Below are positions 51,835-61,556 of a DNA stretch of 64,000 nucleotides, piece after piece. The notes beneath the pieces were generated by a model. That model did not search any database, was not told the DNA's origin, and saw only the letters and a program-made list of their open reading frames with translations. The translations under genes were made by a program, and so were the position numbers. Positions within the stretch are counted from its first letter, which is position 1; every line of letters starts with the position of its first letter. The stretch comes from Caulobacter sp. (lineage in GTDB: Bacteria > Pseudomonadota > Alphaproteobacteria > Caulobacterales > Caulobacteraceae): assembly GCA_019636175.1 (NCBI GenBank), contig JAHBYC010000006.1, positions 36,357-100,356 of the forward strand, written 5' to 3'.

Positions 51835-53517
51835 TTGGACAGTCTAGACGACGATGTCGGCGTGCGCGCCGAAATGACCCGTCTGCGCGCCGCGCTTGAG
51901 GCCCAGACCCGCCGCGCCGACGAGGCCGAGGCGCGCGCCGCCGGCCTGGTCAGGGCCCGGGCCGAGGCTGTCGACCGTCAGGAGTTCTACAACGCCGTCG
52001 TCCAGCTCTTGCCGTCGGTCCTGATGGTCAAGGACGCCCGCGACGGCCGCTACCTGCTGGTCAATCGCGCCGCCGAGGAGATTTTCGGTCTCAGCGCCGA
52101 GGCCATGATCGGCCGGAATGTCCATGACCTCTTTTCGCCCGAGGAAGCGCGCGCCTTCTCCGAGGAGGACCAGGCGGTCATCGCTTCGGGTGAAATGACC
52201 GTGGTCGAGGATGAGGTCGTCACCACGGCCACCCGTGGCCGACGCAGCTTCGCCACCAAGAAGCAGGCCATCTATGGCGAGGATGGACCTCACTACATCG
52301 TCACTGTCGGCGAGGACGTCACCGAACGGCTGGAAACGGCGGCCGCGCTGCGGGCGGCCCTGGTCGCCGCCGAGGAGGCGGCTCAGTCCAAGAGCGTCTT
52401 CCTGGCCAACATGAGCCATGAGATCCGCACACCGCTCAACGGCATTGTGGCCATCGCCGACATCCTGTCCCGCGAGGACCTGGAGCCCCGTACCCGCGAG
52501 ATGGTCGAGATCATCCGGGCCTCCGGCGAGACGCTGGAGCGCCTGCTGTCGGACATCCTCGACCAGGCCCGCATCGAGTCCGGCCAGATCACCCTGGAGG
52601 CCGCGCCCTTCCACCTTGGCGAGATGGTGCGGGCCACCGCCGCCCTGGCCGGGCTGCGGGCCCAGGAAAAGGGCGTCGCCCTGAAGATCGACCTGTCTCC
52701 CGAGGTCGATATCGCCGTCGAGGGCGACATGGTCCGGGTGCGGCAAATCCTGACCAATCTCCTCAGCAACGCGGTGAAGTTCACTCCGGCGGGGCAGGTG
52801 ACGGTGACCGGCTTCCGGGGCGGCGGCGATCGCATCCGCTTCGAGGTGCGGGATTCCGGTCCCGGCTTTGACGAGGCGACGCGGGCGCGGATTTTCGGGC
52901 GCTTCCAGCAGGCCGACAATACCATCACCCGGCGCTATGGCGGCACCGGTCTTGGTCTGGCCATCTCTCGGGAGCTGGCGACCCTCATGGGCGGGACCCT
53001 GGACTGCGAGAGCCGGCCCGGCGAGGGCGCGGTGTTCTGGTTCGAGGTCGCCCTGCCGGCCGTGGATGAGCCGGGGCCGGCCCCGGCGTCGACGGACGAG
53101 GGGCTCGCCGCCTCTCAGATGCGGGTGCTGGTCGCCGACGACCATCCGACTAACCGCAAGGTCATCGAACTGATGCTCGAGGACGCCGCCGAGGTGGTCT
53201 GTGTCGAAAACGGTCTTGAGGCGGTGGACGCCGTCGCCGTCCGGCCGTTCGATCTGGTGCTGATGGATATGCAGATGCCGGTGATGGACGGGCTCACCGC
53301 CATTCGCCTGATCCGCTCCCGCGAGACCGAGGGGCGGGCGCCGATCATCATGCTGTCCGCCAACGCCCTGCCGGAACATGTCAGCGCCAGCCTCGACGCC
53401 GGCGCGGACAGGCATCTCGACAAGCCGATCACGGCCCTCAGCCTGTTCGCCGCCATCAATGAGGTGTTCGCGGCCCGGGAAGAGGCGGCGCGGACGAACG
53501 CGGCCGTGGCTAGCTGA
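51835..53517 (+). CDS. Hybrid sensor histidine kinase (PAS-HisKA-HATPase-REC)
   Basis: Soluble hybrid kinase of about 560 residues. A coiled coil (1-50) leads to a PAS domain (about 55-175), then HisKA with the phospho-histidine in NMSHEIRTPLNGIV (near residue 195), an ATPase domain (NLLSNAVKF, DSGPGFDE, YGGTGLGLAIS) and a C-terminal receiver with Asp in LVLMDMQMPVMDG (near 477). Start choice is uncertain: the frame is open to ATG 51745, but 51745-51834 has two TTA codons and other rare codons unlike the rest, so TTG 51835 is preferred. Its 3' end overlaps alr by 8 bases. Confidence 0.88.
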   Translation: MDSLDDDVGVRAEMTRLRAALEAQTRRADEAEARAAGLVRARAEAVDRQEFYNAVVQLLPSVLMVKDARDGRYLLVNRAAEEIFGLSAEAMIGRNVHDLFSPEEARAFSEEDQAVIASGEMTVVEDEVVTTATRGRRSFATKKQAIYGEDGPHYIVTVGEDVTERLETAAALRAALVAAEEAAQSKSVFLANMSHEIRTPLNGIVAIADILSREDLEPRTREMVEIIRASGETLERLLSDILDQARIESGQITLEAAPFHLGEMVRATAALAGLRAQEKGVALKIDLSPEVDIAVEGDMVRVRQILTNLLSNAVKFTPAGQVTVTGFRGGGDRIRFEVRDSGPGFDEATRARIFGRFQQADNTITRRYGGTGLGLAISRELATLMGGTLDCESRPGEGAVFWFEVALPAVDEPGPAPASTDEGLAASQMRVLVADDHPTNRKVIELMLEDAAEVVCVENGLEAVDAVAVRPFDLVLMDMQMPVMDGLTAIRLIRSRETEGRAPIIMLSANALPEHVSASLDAGADRHLDKPITALSLFAAINEVFAAREEAARTNAAVAS

Positions 53518-54601
53518 AGCGCTTCCAGTACCGCTCCGAGCGGGAGCCGATGCGGACGAGCAGTTCATAGGCGCTGGTGCCCGCGCCGGCGGCGGCGGCG
53601 TCGAGAGACAGGTTGGGCCCGAACACCTCGACCATGTCGCCAAAGTCCTCTGTCTCAGGCACATCGGTGATGTCGACGGCGGTCAGATCCATCGAAACCT
53701 GACCCAGCACGGGGCGCGGTCCGTCGGCGTACCAGACCCGGCCGCCCTTGCTGGCGGATCTCAGAACACCGTCAGCATAGCCGATGCCGATGATCGCCAC
53801 CCGCATGGGCCTGCGGGCCTTGAAGTCGCCGCCGTAGCCGATGGTCTCGCCCGGGGCGACCCGTCGCACCTGCAGAATGGGCGCCTCCAGGGTTGCCACG
53901 GTCTCGAACCTCGCGCTGTGCAGGCCGGTGGGATCGCCGCCATAGAGGCTGATGCCGGGCCGGATCTGGTCGAAGGCGTAGGTCGGCGAAATGAACACTC
54001 CGGCCGAGTTGGCCAGGCTCGCCCTGGCCTGGCGGAACAGGAAGCGGGCGTCGTCGAATTTCTGCCGCTGAACGGCGTTCATCAGATTGCCCGGCTCGTC
54101 GGCGCAGGCCAGGTGGCTGAGGATCCAGCCGACCTCCAGCCCGGCCAGCTCGGCCGGGCGCCTGGCCAGCATGGCGATCTCGTCCATGGTCAGGCCCAGA
54201 CGGTTCATCCCCGTATCGACATGCAGCGCGGCCCGAAGGGGAGGGCCGTCGGCCTCGGCCCGCCAGCGGGCGATCTGCTCAAGGCTGTTGAGCACCGGCA
54301 CCAGATTGGCCGCCTTCAGGCGCGGGCCTGATCCCGGCGCCGCCCCGTCGAAGACCAGAATATCGGCCTGCCGCGCGCCCATCGCCTCGCGCAGCACCTC
54401 GCCTTCCGACAGCCGCGCCACATAGAAGGTTCTGGCCCCTTCCTCCCACAGCCGTTCGCTGACCTTCACCGCCCCCAGGCCATAGGCGTCGGCCTTGACC
54501 ACCGGGGCGACCTCCACCCCCATGCCGACACCTTTCAGCGTGTGGTAGTTGGCCGCCAGGGCGTCCAGGTTGATCAGCAGGCGGGGGGTGTCGACGGGCA
54601 T
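53510..54601 (-). CDS. alr: Alanine racemase
   Basis: PLP enzyme that interconverts L- and D-alanine for peptidoglycan. The PLP lysine is Lys36 in VVKADAYGLGA; the second catalytic tyrosine is in GETIGYGGDF near residue 260; the C-terminal beta domain begins around 240 with RRVAPGETIGYG and includes VSMDLTAVDITD. Length 363 is standard. It converges on the hybrid kinase gene with an 8-base overlap and is divergent from the small exported protein. Confidence 0.95.
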   Translation of the reverse strand: MPVDTPRLLINLDALAANYHTLKGVGMGVEVAPVVKADAYGLGAVKVSERLWEEGARTFYVARLSEGEVLREAMGARQADILVFDGAAPGSGPRLKAANLVPVLNSLEQIARWRAEADGPPLRAALHVDTGMNRLGLTMDEIAMLARRPAELAGLEVGWILSHLACADEPGNLMNAVQRQKFDDARFLFRQARASLANSAGVFISPTYAFDQIRPGISLYGGDPTGLHSARFETVATLEAPILQVRRVAPGETIGYGGDFKARRPMRVAIIGIGYADGVLRSASKGGRVWYADGPRPVLGQVSMDLTAVDITDVPETEDFGDMVEVFGPNLSLDAAAAGAGTSAYELLVRIGSRSERYWKRFS

Positions 54602-54741
54602 GGCCGAGCCCTAGGCGCCCGGGTGAAGGCGGTCAAGCGCCCAGGATTGGGTGAGGCATAACCCCGGTGCATGACCAAAGCTTAAGGTGCGGTCCGGCCC
54701 GTCGGCGCTACGGTGATGATCCGAAGCGGAGATGTCATCTG

Positions 54742-55119
54742 ATGCGAACCCTGGTCCTGTGCGCCGTCTTGCTGGCGGCGCCCCTTGTAACGATCTCGAC
54801 CCCCGCCCTCGCGGAGACCGCCGGAGCGACGCAGGACGCCGCGCCCGCCGAGGCGGCCCTGCGCAAGACCATCGCCGACTTCCAGGCCGGCAAGCCCGAC
54901 TACGCCACGATGTCGCCGGAACTGGCCGAAGCGGTCCGGCCGCAGGAGGCGGCCATGGCCCAGCTGGCCCCGCTGGGGGCCATCACCCAGGTGACCCGCA
55001 TCGGCGACAGCGTCGCGCCCTACAGGTTCGCGGTCACCTTCGAGGCCGGCGTGACGCTGAACTGGGTGATCAATCTCGACGGCCAGGGGCTGATCGACGG
55101 TCTGTTCGTCACCCAGTAG
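54742..55119 (+). CDS. Small exported hypothetical protein
   Basis: Unrecognised 125-residue protein with a signal peptide (MRTLVLCAVLLAAPLVTIS, cleavage near residue 24 after ALA). The mature part resembles small alpha-beta proteins of the DUF3887/SnoaL-like kind: helices (AALRKTIADFQAG, AEAVRPQEAAMAQLAPLGAI) followed by strands (YRFAVTFEAGVTLNWVINLD and GLIDGLFV). The ATG at 54742 is preferred over an upstream frame start at 54667 because it gives the signal peptide and has GGAGA before it. Convergent with the PleC-like kinase gene. Confidence 0.7.
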   Translation: MRTLVLCAVLLAAPLVTISTPALAETAGATQDAAPAEAALRKTIADFQAGKPDYATMSPELAEAVRPQEAAMAQLAPLGAITQVTRIGDSVAPYRFAVTFEAGVTLNWVINLDGQGLIDGLFVTQ

Positions 55120-55121
55120 CC

Positions 55122-57623
55122 TCAGGCGACGCTGCGGACTGTCGCTTCCATCTGGCGGATCGGCAGGGTGAAGCTGACCGTCGTGCCCTCACCCGGGGCC
55201 GAGTCCATCTCCAGGGCGCCGTCGTGCAGCTCCACCAGCGACTTGGTCAGGGCCAGGCCCAGGCCGGTGCCCTGGGTGGTCTTGGAATGCTGGCTTTCGA
55301 CCTGCTCGAACGGCTTGGCCAGCCGCGTCAGGTCCTCCTTCGAGATGCCGATGCCGGTGTCGCTCACCGAAACCCTGATCCGTTCGCCCAGGATGTCGCG
55401 CCGGGGCTCGGCCCGGACCGTGATGCGGCCGCCGCGCGGGGTGAACTTGATGGCGTTGCTCAGCAGGTTCAGCAGCACCTGTTTGATGGCGCGATAGTCG
55501 CCCTCGATCTCCGGCAGGTGCGGGAACTCCACCCCCACCTCCAGACCAGCGGCCTCGGCGCGGTTGCGCACCAGCCGGACCGCGTCCTCGGTCACCTCCT
55601 CCAGCGCCACCGGCTCGAACTTCAGGTTCATCTTGCCGGCCTCGATCTTGGACATGTCGAGGATGTCGTTGATCAGGGCCAGCAGATGCTGGCCGCTGTT
55701 GTGGATGTCGATCGCATATTCCTTGTAGCGCGCGTCGCCCATCGGCCCGTACATCTCCGCCTGCATGATCTCCGAAAAGCCGTTGATGGCGTTCAGCGGC
55801 GTGCGCAGCTCGTGAGACATATTGGCCAGGAACTCGCTCTTGGCCTTGTTGGCGCCCTCGGCCCTGACCTTCTCGGCCTCGTACTTGCGGGCCAGTTCGG
55901 CCAGCTGTTCCTGGCTGCGCTCCAGGCCGGCGACGGCGTGCTGCAGCTGCTCCTCGTTTAGACGCCGGGCCTCCTCCTGGGACTTCACCGCGGTGATGTC
56001 GGCGGCGGTCATCACCAGGCCGCCCTCGGCCGTGCGACGCTCCGAAATCTGGATCCAGCGGCCGTCCATCAGTTCGGCTTCCCGCTCGCCCTTGGCGCCG
56101 TGCGGCGAGGGGTGTTCCTGCTTGATGGCCAGCTGGGCGAAGCGATTGACCTGCGACCGGTCCGCGCCGGGCTTCAGCAGCTTGGGCTCCAGATTGAAGG
56201 TGCTGCGATAGTTGCGGTTGCACAGCAGCAGCCGACCGTGGCGGTCCCAGAGCACGAAGGCTTCCGAGACGCTTTCGATGGCGTCCCGCAGCCGGTTTTC
56301 CGCCGCCTGGGCCCGGGCCTGGGCGATGCGCTCCTCGGTGACATCGAGGGCGACGCCGATGATCAGGGAATGCTGCTGGGCGCCGGCCCCTTCCAGGCCC
56401 TGGCCGCGGGCGTCGATCCACAGACTGCGACGGCCCTCGCCGCCGGGCACCCGGAAGGACACGTCAAAGGCGCCGTAGGCGGCGGCGTGGGCCAGGGCCT
56501 GGCGTAGCCGCTCGCGATGGTCGGGCGCGACGCGCTCGAGCACCTCCTGACCGCTGACCACCCCGGCGCCGCCCCAGCCGAAGATCACCCCGGTGACCTC
56601 CGACATGAACACCCGGTCGTTTTCGAGATCCCATTCCCAGATGCCGCACCGCGCCGCCTCGACCGCCATCCGGAACCTCTGCTCACTGGCGATGAAGGCC
56701 TGCTGCGCCACCTGGGCCTTGCGGCTCTGCATGAACAGCAGCAGCGCCAGGGCGATGCCGACGGACAGCGGCACCAGAAGCGACACCAGCCCGTCCACCC
56801 GTTCCGAACTGACCGAGGTCAGGCCCTTGACCTTGTCGGCGGCCACGGCGATCAGCGGCGTGCCGGCGACGGGGCGCACCGCGACATCCAGCGGCGACCC
56901 GCCGGGAAGCTGGCCGCGCAGCAGGGTGTCGGCCCGCACGTCGGCGATCTGCAGCCCGAAGCCTTCCTGCAACGTCGACGCCGCCGACACGCCCTCGCCG
57001 CTGGCCGCGGCGACCTTGCCGTCCCGCGTGATCAGGGCCGAGTAGCCGGTCAGGCCGGCGTTCCCCAGTCGGGCGGGATCCGAAACCAGGATCAGCCAGG
57101 CCCGTCCCGCCGGGGTGGTCTGGACATGGGCGAGATAGAACCGCGCGGCGTCGCCGGGCGCCGGTCCGCTCCAGTCGCTCTCGCCGCTCGCTTCCGCCAG
57201 CCGCGCCGCGCCCTTCCAGTCCGGCGTGCTGATCTGGCCCGTCGTCGCCTGCACCTCGCCATTGCTGACAACGGCCGACGCCAGCGCGCTTGGCCCGGCG
57301 ATCTTCAAGGCCAGCTCGCCGGCGTCGATGGGACTGTCGGGACTGCGGCGCAGCAGGTCCCCGGCCGCCGTCAGCCCCGCCCGCTGGGCGCCCAGGGCGC
57401 CTTCGACCCGGCTGGCGAGCAAGGCCGCGGCGGGGGCCGGCCCGGCGTGAGCGGGGCCATTGGTCCAGCCTCGCGTCAGTCGCTGCACGCCGAAGGCGGT
57501 GTAGACCGCCAGCATCAGCAGGGCCGCCAGGATGCCGATCCGCACCATCGGCTGCGACAGGCCACGCGGCGGCGACGCCGCGAAGGCCGGGTCGCCCGAT
57601 CCTGCCTGTCGCTCCCGTGACAC
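55122..57623 (-). CDS. pleC: PleC-like membrane sensor histidine kinase/phosphatase
   Basis: Bitopic kinase of 833 residues. Membrane helices at about 27-48 and 280-302 frame a 230-residue periplasmic domain; two PAS domains follow (RMAVEAARCGIWEWD and AIESVSEAFVLWDRHGRLLL), then HisKA with SHELRTPLNAINGFSEIM (His near 603) and an ATPase domain (NLLSNAIKF, DTGIGISKED, GTGLGLALTKS). Length, layout and the kinase-core sequence match Caulobacter PleC, which controls DivK and through it CtrA and polar development. The distinction from other PleC/DivJ family members is by layout. Start is GTG at 57623, with no clear ribosome site. Confidence 0.72.
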   Translation of the reverse strand: MSRERQAGSGDPAFAASPPRGLSQPMVRIGILAALLMLAVYTAFGVQRLTRGWTNGPAHAGPAPAAALLASRVEGALGAQRAGLTAAGDLLRRSPDSPIDAGELALKIAGPSALASAVVSNGEVQATTGQISTPDWKGAARLAEASGESDWSGPAPGDAARFYLAHVQTTPAGRAWLILVSDPARLGNAGLTGYSALITRDGKVAAASGEGVSAASTLQEGFGLQIADVRADTLLRGQLPGGSPLDVAVRPVAGTPLIAVAADKVKGLTSVSSERVDGLVSLLVPLSVGIALALLLFMQSRKAQVAQQAFIASEQRFRMAVEAARCGIWEWDLENDRVFMSEVTGVIFGWGGAGVVSGQEVLERVAPDHRERLRQALAHAAAYGAFDVSFRVPGGEGRRSLWIDARGQGLEGAGAQQHSLIIGVALDVTEERIAQARAQAAENRLRDAIESVSEAFVLWDRHGRLLLCNRNYRSTFNLEPKLLKPGADRSQVNRFAQLAIKQEHPSPHGAKGEREAELMDGRWIQISERRTAEGGLVMTAADITAVKSQEEARRLNEEQLQHAVAGLERSQEQLAELARKYEAEKVRAEGANKAKSEFLANMSHELRTPLNAINGFSEIMQAEMYGPMGDARYKEYAIDIHNSGQHLLALINDILDMSKIEAGKMNLKFEPVALEEVTEDAVRLVRNRAEAAGLEVGVEFPHLPEIEGDYRAIKQVLLNLLSNAIKFTPRGGRITVRAEPRRDILGERIRVSVSDTGIGISKEDLTRLAKPFEQVESQHSKTTQGTGLGLALTKSLVELHDGALEMDSAPGEGTTVSFTLPIRQMEATVRSVA

Positions 57624-57744
57624 TAAATCTGGGCCCCCGGCGCCGATTCACTCCTGATCGGCGATGTTAGGGGCGCGGAGTCACCGCGTTAAGGGGGGAT
57701 CAACACCCCTGAGTCAGATGGCCGCGATTCGTCACCATCCGGAC

Positions 57745-60333
57745 TCAGGCAAGGGCCTTTGTCGCCAGTTCGAAGACATTCTTCGACAGCCCCTCGACCG
57801 CCGCGATCCGCTGAAGCTGTTCCCGCATCAGGCCGCCAAGGTCCTCACGGTAGCGGCGCCAGCCGCCGAGCGGTTCGACAAAGCGGGCCGCGGTCATCGG
57901 ATTGACCTTGTCGGTGGCGATGATCCAGTCGGCCAGGAAGCGATAGCCGGAGCCGTCGGGCGCGTGGAACCGGGCCGGGTTGAAGCTGGCGAAGGCGCCG
58001 ACAAGGGCGCGCAGCCGGTTGGGGTTGCGGGCGTCGAAATCCGGATGGGTGGTCAGGCCCATGACCCGGCCCAGAGCGGCGTCGGACTCGTCCCGGGCCT
58101 GGGCGGCGAACCATTTGTCGATCACCAGCGGTTCGTGCTTCCAGCGGGCGTGGAAGGCCGCCAGCGCCGCTTCCGCCGGCTCCCCGCCGATGGCGATCAG
58201 GGCGGTCAGGCCGCCGATGGCGTCGGTCATGTTGTCAGCCGCGCCATAATGGGCCCGGGCCCGTTCGATCACGGCCTCCGAGGGCCGCGCGGTCAGCAGG
58301 TCCAGCGCGGCGTTGCGCAGGGCCCGGCGGCCGGCGGCGGCGGCGTCCGCGGAGAAGTCGCCGCCATGGATCAGCGCATCGTGCAGGCGCTGCAGCCGCG
58401 TTTCCAGGGTTTCGGCGAGAACGCCGCGCAGCGCCCCTCGGGCGGCGTGGATCGCCGCCGGGTCGGCCGGCTTCATGACCATCGCCAGATCCTGCTCGCT
58501 GGGAAGCGCCAGCAGCAGGGCCTTGAAGGCGTCGTCGGCGGCCTGGTCGTCCAGGGCGCGGCCAAGGGCCTGGGCAAACCGCAACTCGCCAGGCTCATCG
58601 GCCTTGCCGGCGGCGCGGTCGAGGATCAGGCGGCTCGCCAGGCGCTGGCCGGATTCCCAGCGGTTGAAGAGGTCGGGGTCCGAGGCCAGGAGCACATAGT
58701 CATGATCGGCCGGGGCGTCGGTCTCCAGGGTGACCGGGGCCGAGAAGCCGCGCAGGGCGGAGATCACCGGCGGCCGGACGACCCCTTCCAGGGTCACCGT
58801 CGTCTCGTCCCCGTCCAGCACCACGATCCGGGTGTCGGCCTGGACCTTGCCATCCTCATCGAGCAGGCCCAGGGCGACCGGCAGGGGCAGGGCGGCCTTC
58901 GTCGGCTGGCCCGGCGTCGGCGCCGTGGCCTGGCGCAGGGTCAGTTCGAGCTTGCCGGTCTCGGCGTCATAGCGGCGCGAGAGGGTGACCTTCGGGGTGC
59001 CGGCCTGTTCGTACCAGCCGAAGAAGGCGCCCAGGTCGGCGCCGGTCGCATCGGCGAAGCACTGGATGAAGGCCTCGACCGTGGTCGCCTCGCCATCGTG
59101 CCGCTCGAAATACAGATCCACCCCCGCCTTGAAGCCCTCGTCGCCGAGCAGGGCCTTGAGCATGCGGATCACCTCGCTGCCCTTTTCGTAGATGGTGGCA
59201 GTGTAGAAGTTGTCGATCTTCAGATAGCTCGACGGCCGCACCGGGTGGGCGAGGGGGCCGGCGTCCTCGGAGAACTGCCGGGCGCGCAGGGCCTTGACGT
59301 CCTTGATCCTTTGCACGGCGGCGCCGCGCATGTCGGCGCTGAACTCCTGGTCGCGGAAGACGGTCAGGCCTTCCTTCAGGCACAGCTGGAACCAGTCGCG
59401 GCAGGTGATGCGGTCGCCGGTCCAGTTATGGAAATACTCGTGGGCGACGACGCTTTCGATCCGCTCGTAGTCGAGGTCCGTGGCGGTGGCCGGGTCGGCC
59501 AGCAGCAGCGACGAGTTGAAGATGTTGAGGCCCTTGTTCTCCATGGCCCCGAAGTTGAAGTCGCGCACGGCGACGATCATGAACAGGTCCAGGTCGTACT
59601 CGCGGCCGAACACCTCCTCGTCCCACTTCATCGCCCGTTTCAGGCTGTCGAGGGCGTATTCGGCGCGCGGCGCCATGCCGGGATCGACATAGACCTTCAG
59701 GGCGATCCGGCGCCCGCTCATGGTGGTGAACTCGCCCTCCAGCACATCGAGCTCGCCGGCCACCAGGGCGAACAGGTAGCAGGGCTTGCGGAAGGGATCC
59801 TCCCACACCGCGAAGTGACGTCCGCCGTCGAGGGGGCCGCTGTCGACGAGGTTTCCGTTGGCCAGCAGATGGTGGAAGCCGGCGTCCGCCTCGATGCGGA
59901 CGGTGTAGACCGCTAGCACGTCGGGCCGGTCCAGGAACCAGGTGATGCGGCGGAAGCCTTCGGCCTCGCACTGGGTGCAGAAGCGACCGCCTGACATGTA
60001 GAGGCCCATCAGGGCGCTGTTGCCGGCCGGATCGATCTCCACCTCTGTCTCCAGGGTGAAGGATTGCGGCAGGCCCTTCAGGGTTAGGGTCTCGGCCGTG
60101 ACCTCATACTCGTTCTCGGCCAGCGTTCGCCCGTCGATGGCGACCCCGAGCGTCTTCAGCCCCTCGCCATCCAGCACCAGGCTGTCGCCATCGCCATTGC
60201 GGCGCATCGCCAGCACGGCCTTCACCCGCGTCGTGGACGGCTGCAGGTCGAAGGTCAGATGGACCGTATCGATGAGGTGGCTGGGCGGGGTGTAGTCGGA
60301 GAGCCGGATCGGCTGGGGCGTTTCGGTGCGCAT
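57745..60333 (-). CDS. pepN: Aminopeptidase N
   Basis: Zinc metallopeptidase of family M1 that removes N-terminal residues from peptides. The exopeptidase motif is GAMENKGLNIFN and the zinc site is HEYFHNW (near residue 293) with the third ligand Glu in LKEGLTVFRDQE. N-terminal beta domain and long C-terminal helical domain are complete. Length 862 is typical of the E. coli PepN group. The ATG at 60333 is chosen over an open extension to 60435, which would overlap the divergent CPBP gene's promoter area. No signal peptide: cytoplasmic. Confidence 0.95.
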   Translation of the reverse strand: MRTETPQPIRLSDYTPPSHLIDTVHLTFDLQPSTTRVKAVLAMRRNGDGDSLVLDGEGLKTLGVAIDGRTLAENEYEVTAETLTLKGLPQSFTLETEVEIDPAGNSALMGLYMSGGRFCTQCEAEGFRRITWFLDRPDVLAVYTVRIEADAGFHHLLANGNLVDSGPLDGGRHFAVWEDPFRKPCYLFALVAGELDVLEGEFTTMSGRRIALKVYVDPGMAPRAEYALDSLKRAMKWDEEVFGREYDLDLFMIVAVRDFNFGAMENKGLNIFNSSLLLADPATATDLDYERIESVVAHEYFHNWTGDRITCRDWFQLCLKEGLTVFRDQEFSADMRGAAVQRIKDVKALRARQFSEDAGPLAHPVRPSSYLKIDNFYTATIYEKGSEVIRMLKALLGDEGFKAGVDLYFERHDGEATTVEAFIQCFADATGADLGAFFGWYEQAGTPKVTLSRRYDAETGKLELTLRQATAPTPGQPTKAALPLPVALGLLDEDGKVQADTRIVVLDGDETTVTLEGVVRPPVISALRGFSAPVTLETDAPADHDYVLLASDPDLFNRWESGQRLASRLILDRAAGKADEPGELRFAQALGRALDDQAADDAFKALLLALPSEQDLAMVMKPADPAAIHAARGALRGVLAETLETRLQRLHDALIHGGDFSADAAAAGRRALRNAALDLLTARPSEAVIERARAHYGAADNMTDAIGGLTALIAIGGEPAEAALAAFHARWKHEPLVIDKWFAAQARDESDAALGRVMGLTTHPDFDARNPNRLRALVGAFASFNPARFHAPDGSGYRFLADWIIATDKVNPMTAARFVEPLGGWRRYREDLGGLMREQLQRIAAVEGLSKNVFELATKALA

Positions 60334-60420
60334 GGGAGGGATGTAGCGCCTGCGGGCGCCATGCGCCACGGGCTGTCGCCAGTCTGCCGATGAGTTGATA
60401 GGATTTGCCCCAGGGGTTTC

Positions 60421-61329
60421 ATGACGGCATCTCAATCAGGCGCGCGACCGCCCGGCCTCGAAGTGGGCCGACGCCGGGTGCTGCATCCGGGGCCCCTGCG
60501 CTGGCTGCGGGCCCTGGCCTGGATGATCCCGCTGTTTCTCATCGCCATGACCGCCAATCTGTTCTCGGCGACCGCCGCCATGGCGGCCCTGGACGGCGGC
60601 AATGGCTGGGTTCCGTTGATCTTCGTCGCCATCGCCTGCCTCGCCGGGCTCGGCGCCTATGCCGGCGCCGTGCGGCTGGCGGAAGATCGCTGGCCTGAAG
60701 AGCTGGACCTGCGCCGGGCGCCCGTCGATCTGCTGGCCGGCCTCCTCGTCGGCGCGTTGATGTTCTCGGCCGTGATGGCGCTACTGCTGCTCAGCGGCGG
60801 CTACACCATCGAGGGGCCGCGCGCGGCCGATCCGCTCTGGGCCATCAACATGGGCCTGTCTTCCGGGGTGACCGAGGAACTGGTGATGCGGGCGGTGATC
60901 TTCCGCCTGGCCATGCGGGCCTTCGGCGTCTGGCCGGCCCTCGCCCTCTCGGCGGGCCTGTTCGGCATCATGCATCTGGCCAACCCCAACGCCGGCCCGG
61001 TCGCCGTCATCGCCATCTCCGTCGAGGCCGGCCTGATGCTGGCGGGCTTCTATCTGATGACCGGCAGGCTGTGGATGTCCTTCGCCGTCCATGCGGCCTG
61101 GAATATTACCCAGGGATATGTCTTCGGCGCGGCCGTGTCCGGCACGGCCGGCCCCGGCAGCCTCTGGATCAGCAAGCCGGTCGACGGCGCGCCGGCCATC
61201 CTGACCGGCGGCGCCTTCGGTCCCGAGGCCTCGGTCCCGGCCATGGTCATCGGAATCCTGGCCGCCGTGGCGACCCTGATCCTGGCCCACCGCAGGGGCA
61301 ACCTGCGCGCCCGGCCCGATGACGCCTGA
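60421..61329 (+). CDS. CPBP family intramembrane metalloprotease
   Basis: Polytopic membrane protein of the CAAX-protease/bacteriocin-processing (ABI) family. The three conserved motifs are present: EELVMR (EExxxR, near residue 155), FGIMHL (FxxxH) and HAAWN (HxxxN). About eight hydrophobic helices. Length 302. Roles in this family include peptide processing or bacteriocin immunity; the substrate is unknown. It is divergent from pepN, with 87 bases between the start codons. Confidence 0.87.
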   Translation: MTASQSGARPPGLEVGRRRVLHPGPLRWLRALAWMIPLFLIAMTANLFSATAAMAALDGGNGWVPLIFVAIACLAGLGAYAGAVRLAEDRWPEELDLRRAPVDLLAGLLVGALMFSAVMALLLLSGGYTIEGPRAADPLWAINMGLSSGVTEELVMRAVIFRLAMRAFGVWPALALSAGLFGIMHLANPNAGPVAVIAISVEAGLMLAGFYLMTGRLWMSFAVHAAWNITQGYVFGAAVSGTAGPGSLWISKPVDGAPAILTGGAFGPEASVPAMVIGILAAVATLILAHRRGNLRARPDDA

Positions 61330-61556
61330 GCCTGCCACGCGCCTGGCCTACATTTGCCGGGCAGCGGGCCTCTCGCGACCTACATTCCCCGCGTCCTGAC
61401 CCACGCGGCGCCTACGCCGCGACCTGCGTTCACAGCCGCCAGACCCACGCAATGCTCAACAATTGCGGCGGTTCGGCCGGTTTGCGGTCGGCGACGATAG
61501 TATGACCGTAGGCGCCGTCACCGGCGTATAATGATCGGCGCTTCGAAGCGGCGGTC
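61330..61556. other. Intergenic region with short repeated motifs
   Basis: A 227-base gene-free stretch between convergent genes. The motif CCTACATT occurs twice (near 61347 and 61379), with a degenerate third copy CCTGCGTT (near 61422), and ACCCACGC occurs twice (near 61400 and 61444). Several short palindromes are seen (GCGCCTACGCCGCG, GCAAT...ATTGC). No open frame of coding character, RNA gene or promoter could be supported. Confidence 0.4.

Noticed and set aside
57664-59916. A 750-codon plus-strand open frame opposite pepN
   Set aside because: Shadow of the pepN reading frame; pepN has the full GAMEN and HEXXH signature.
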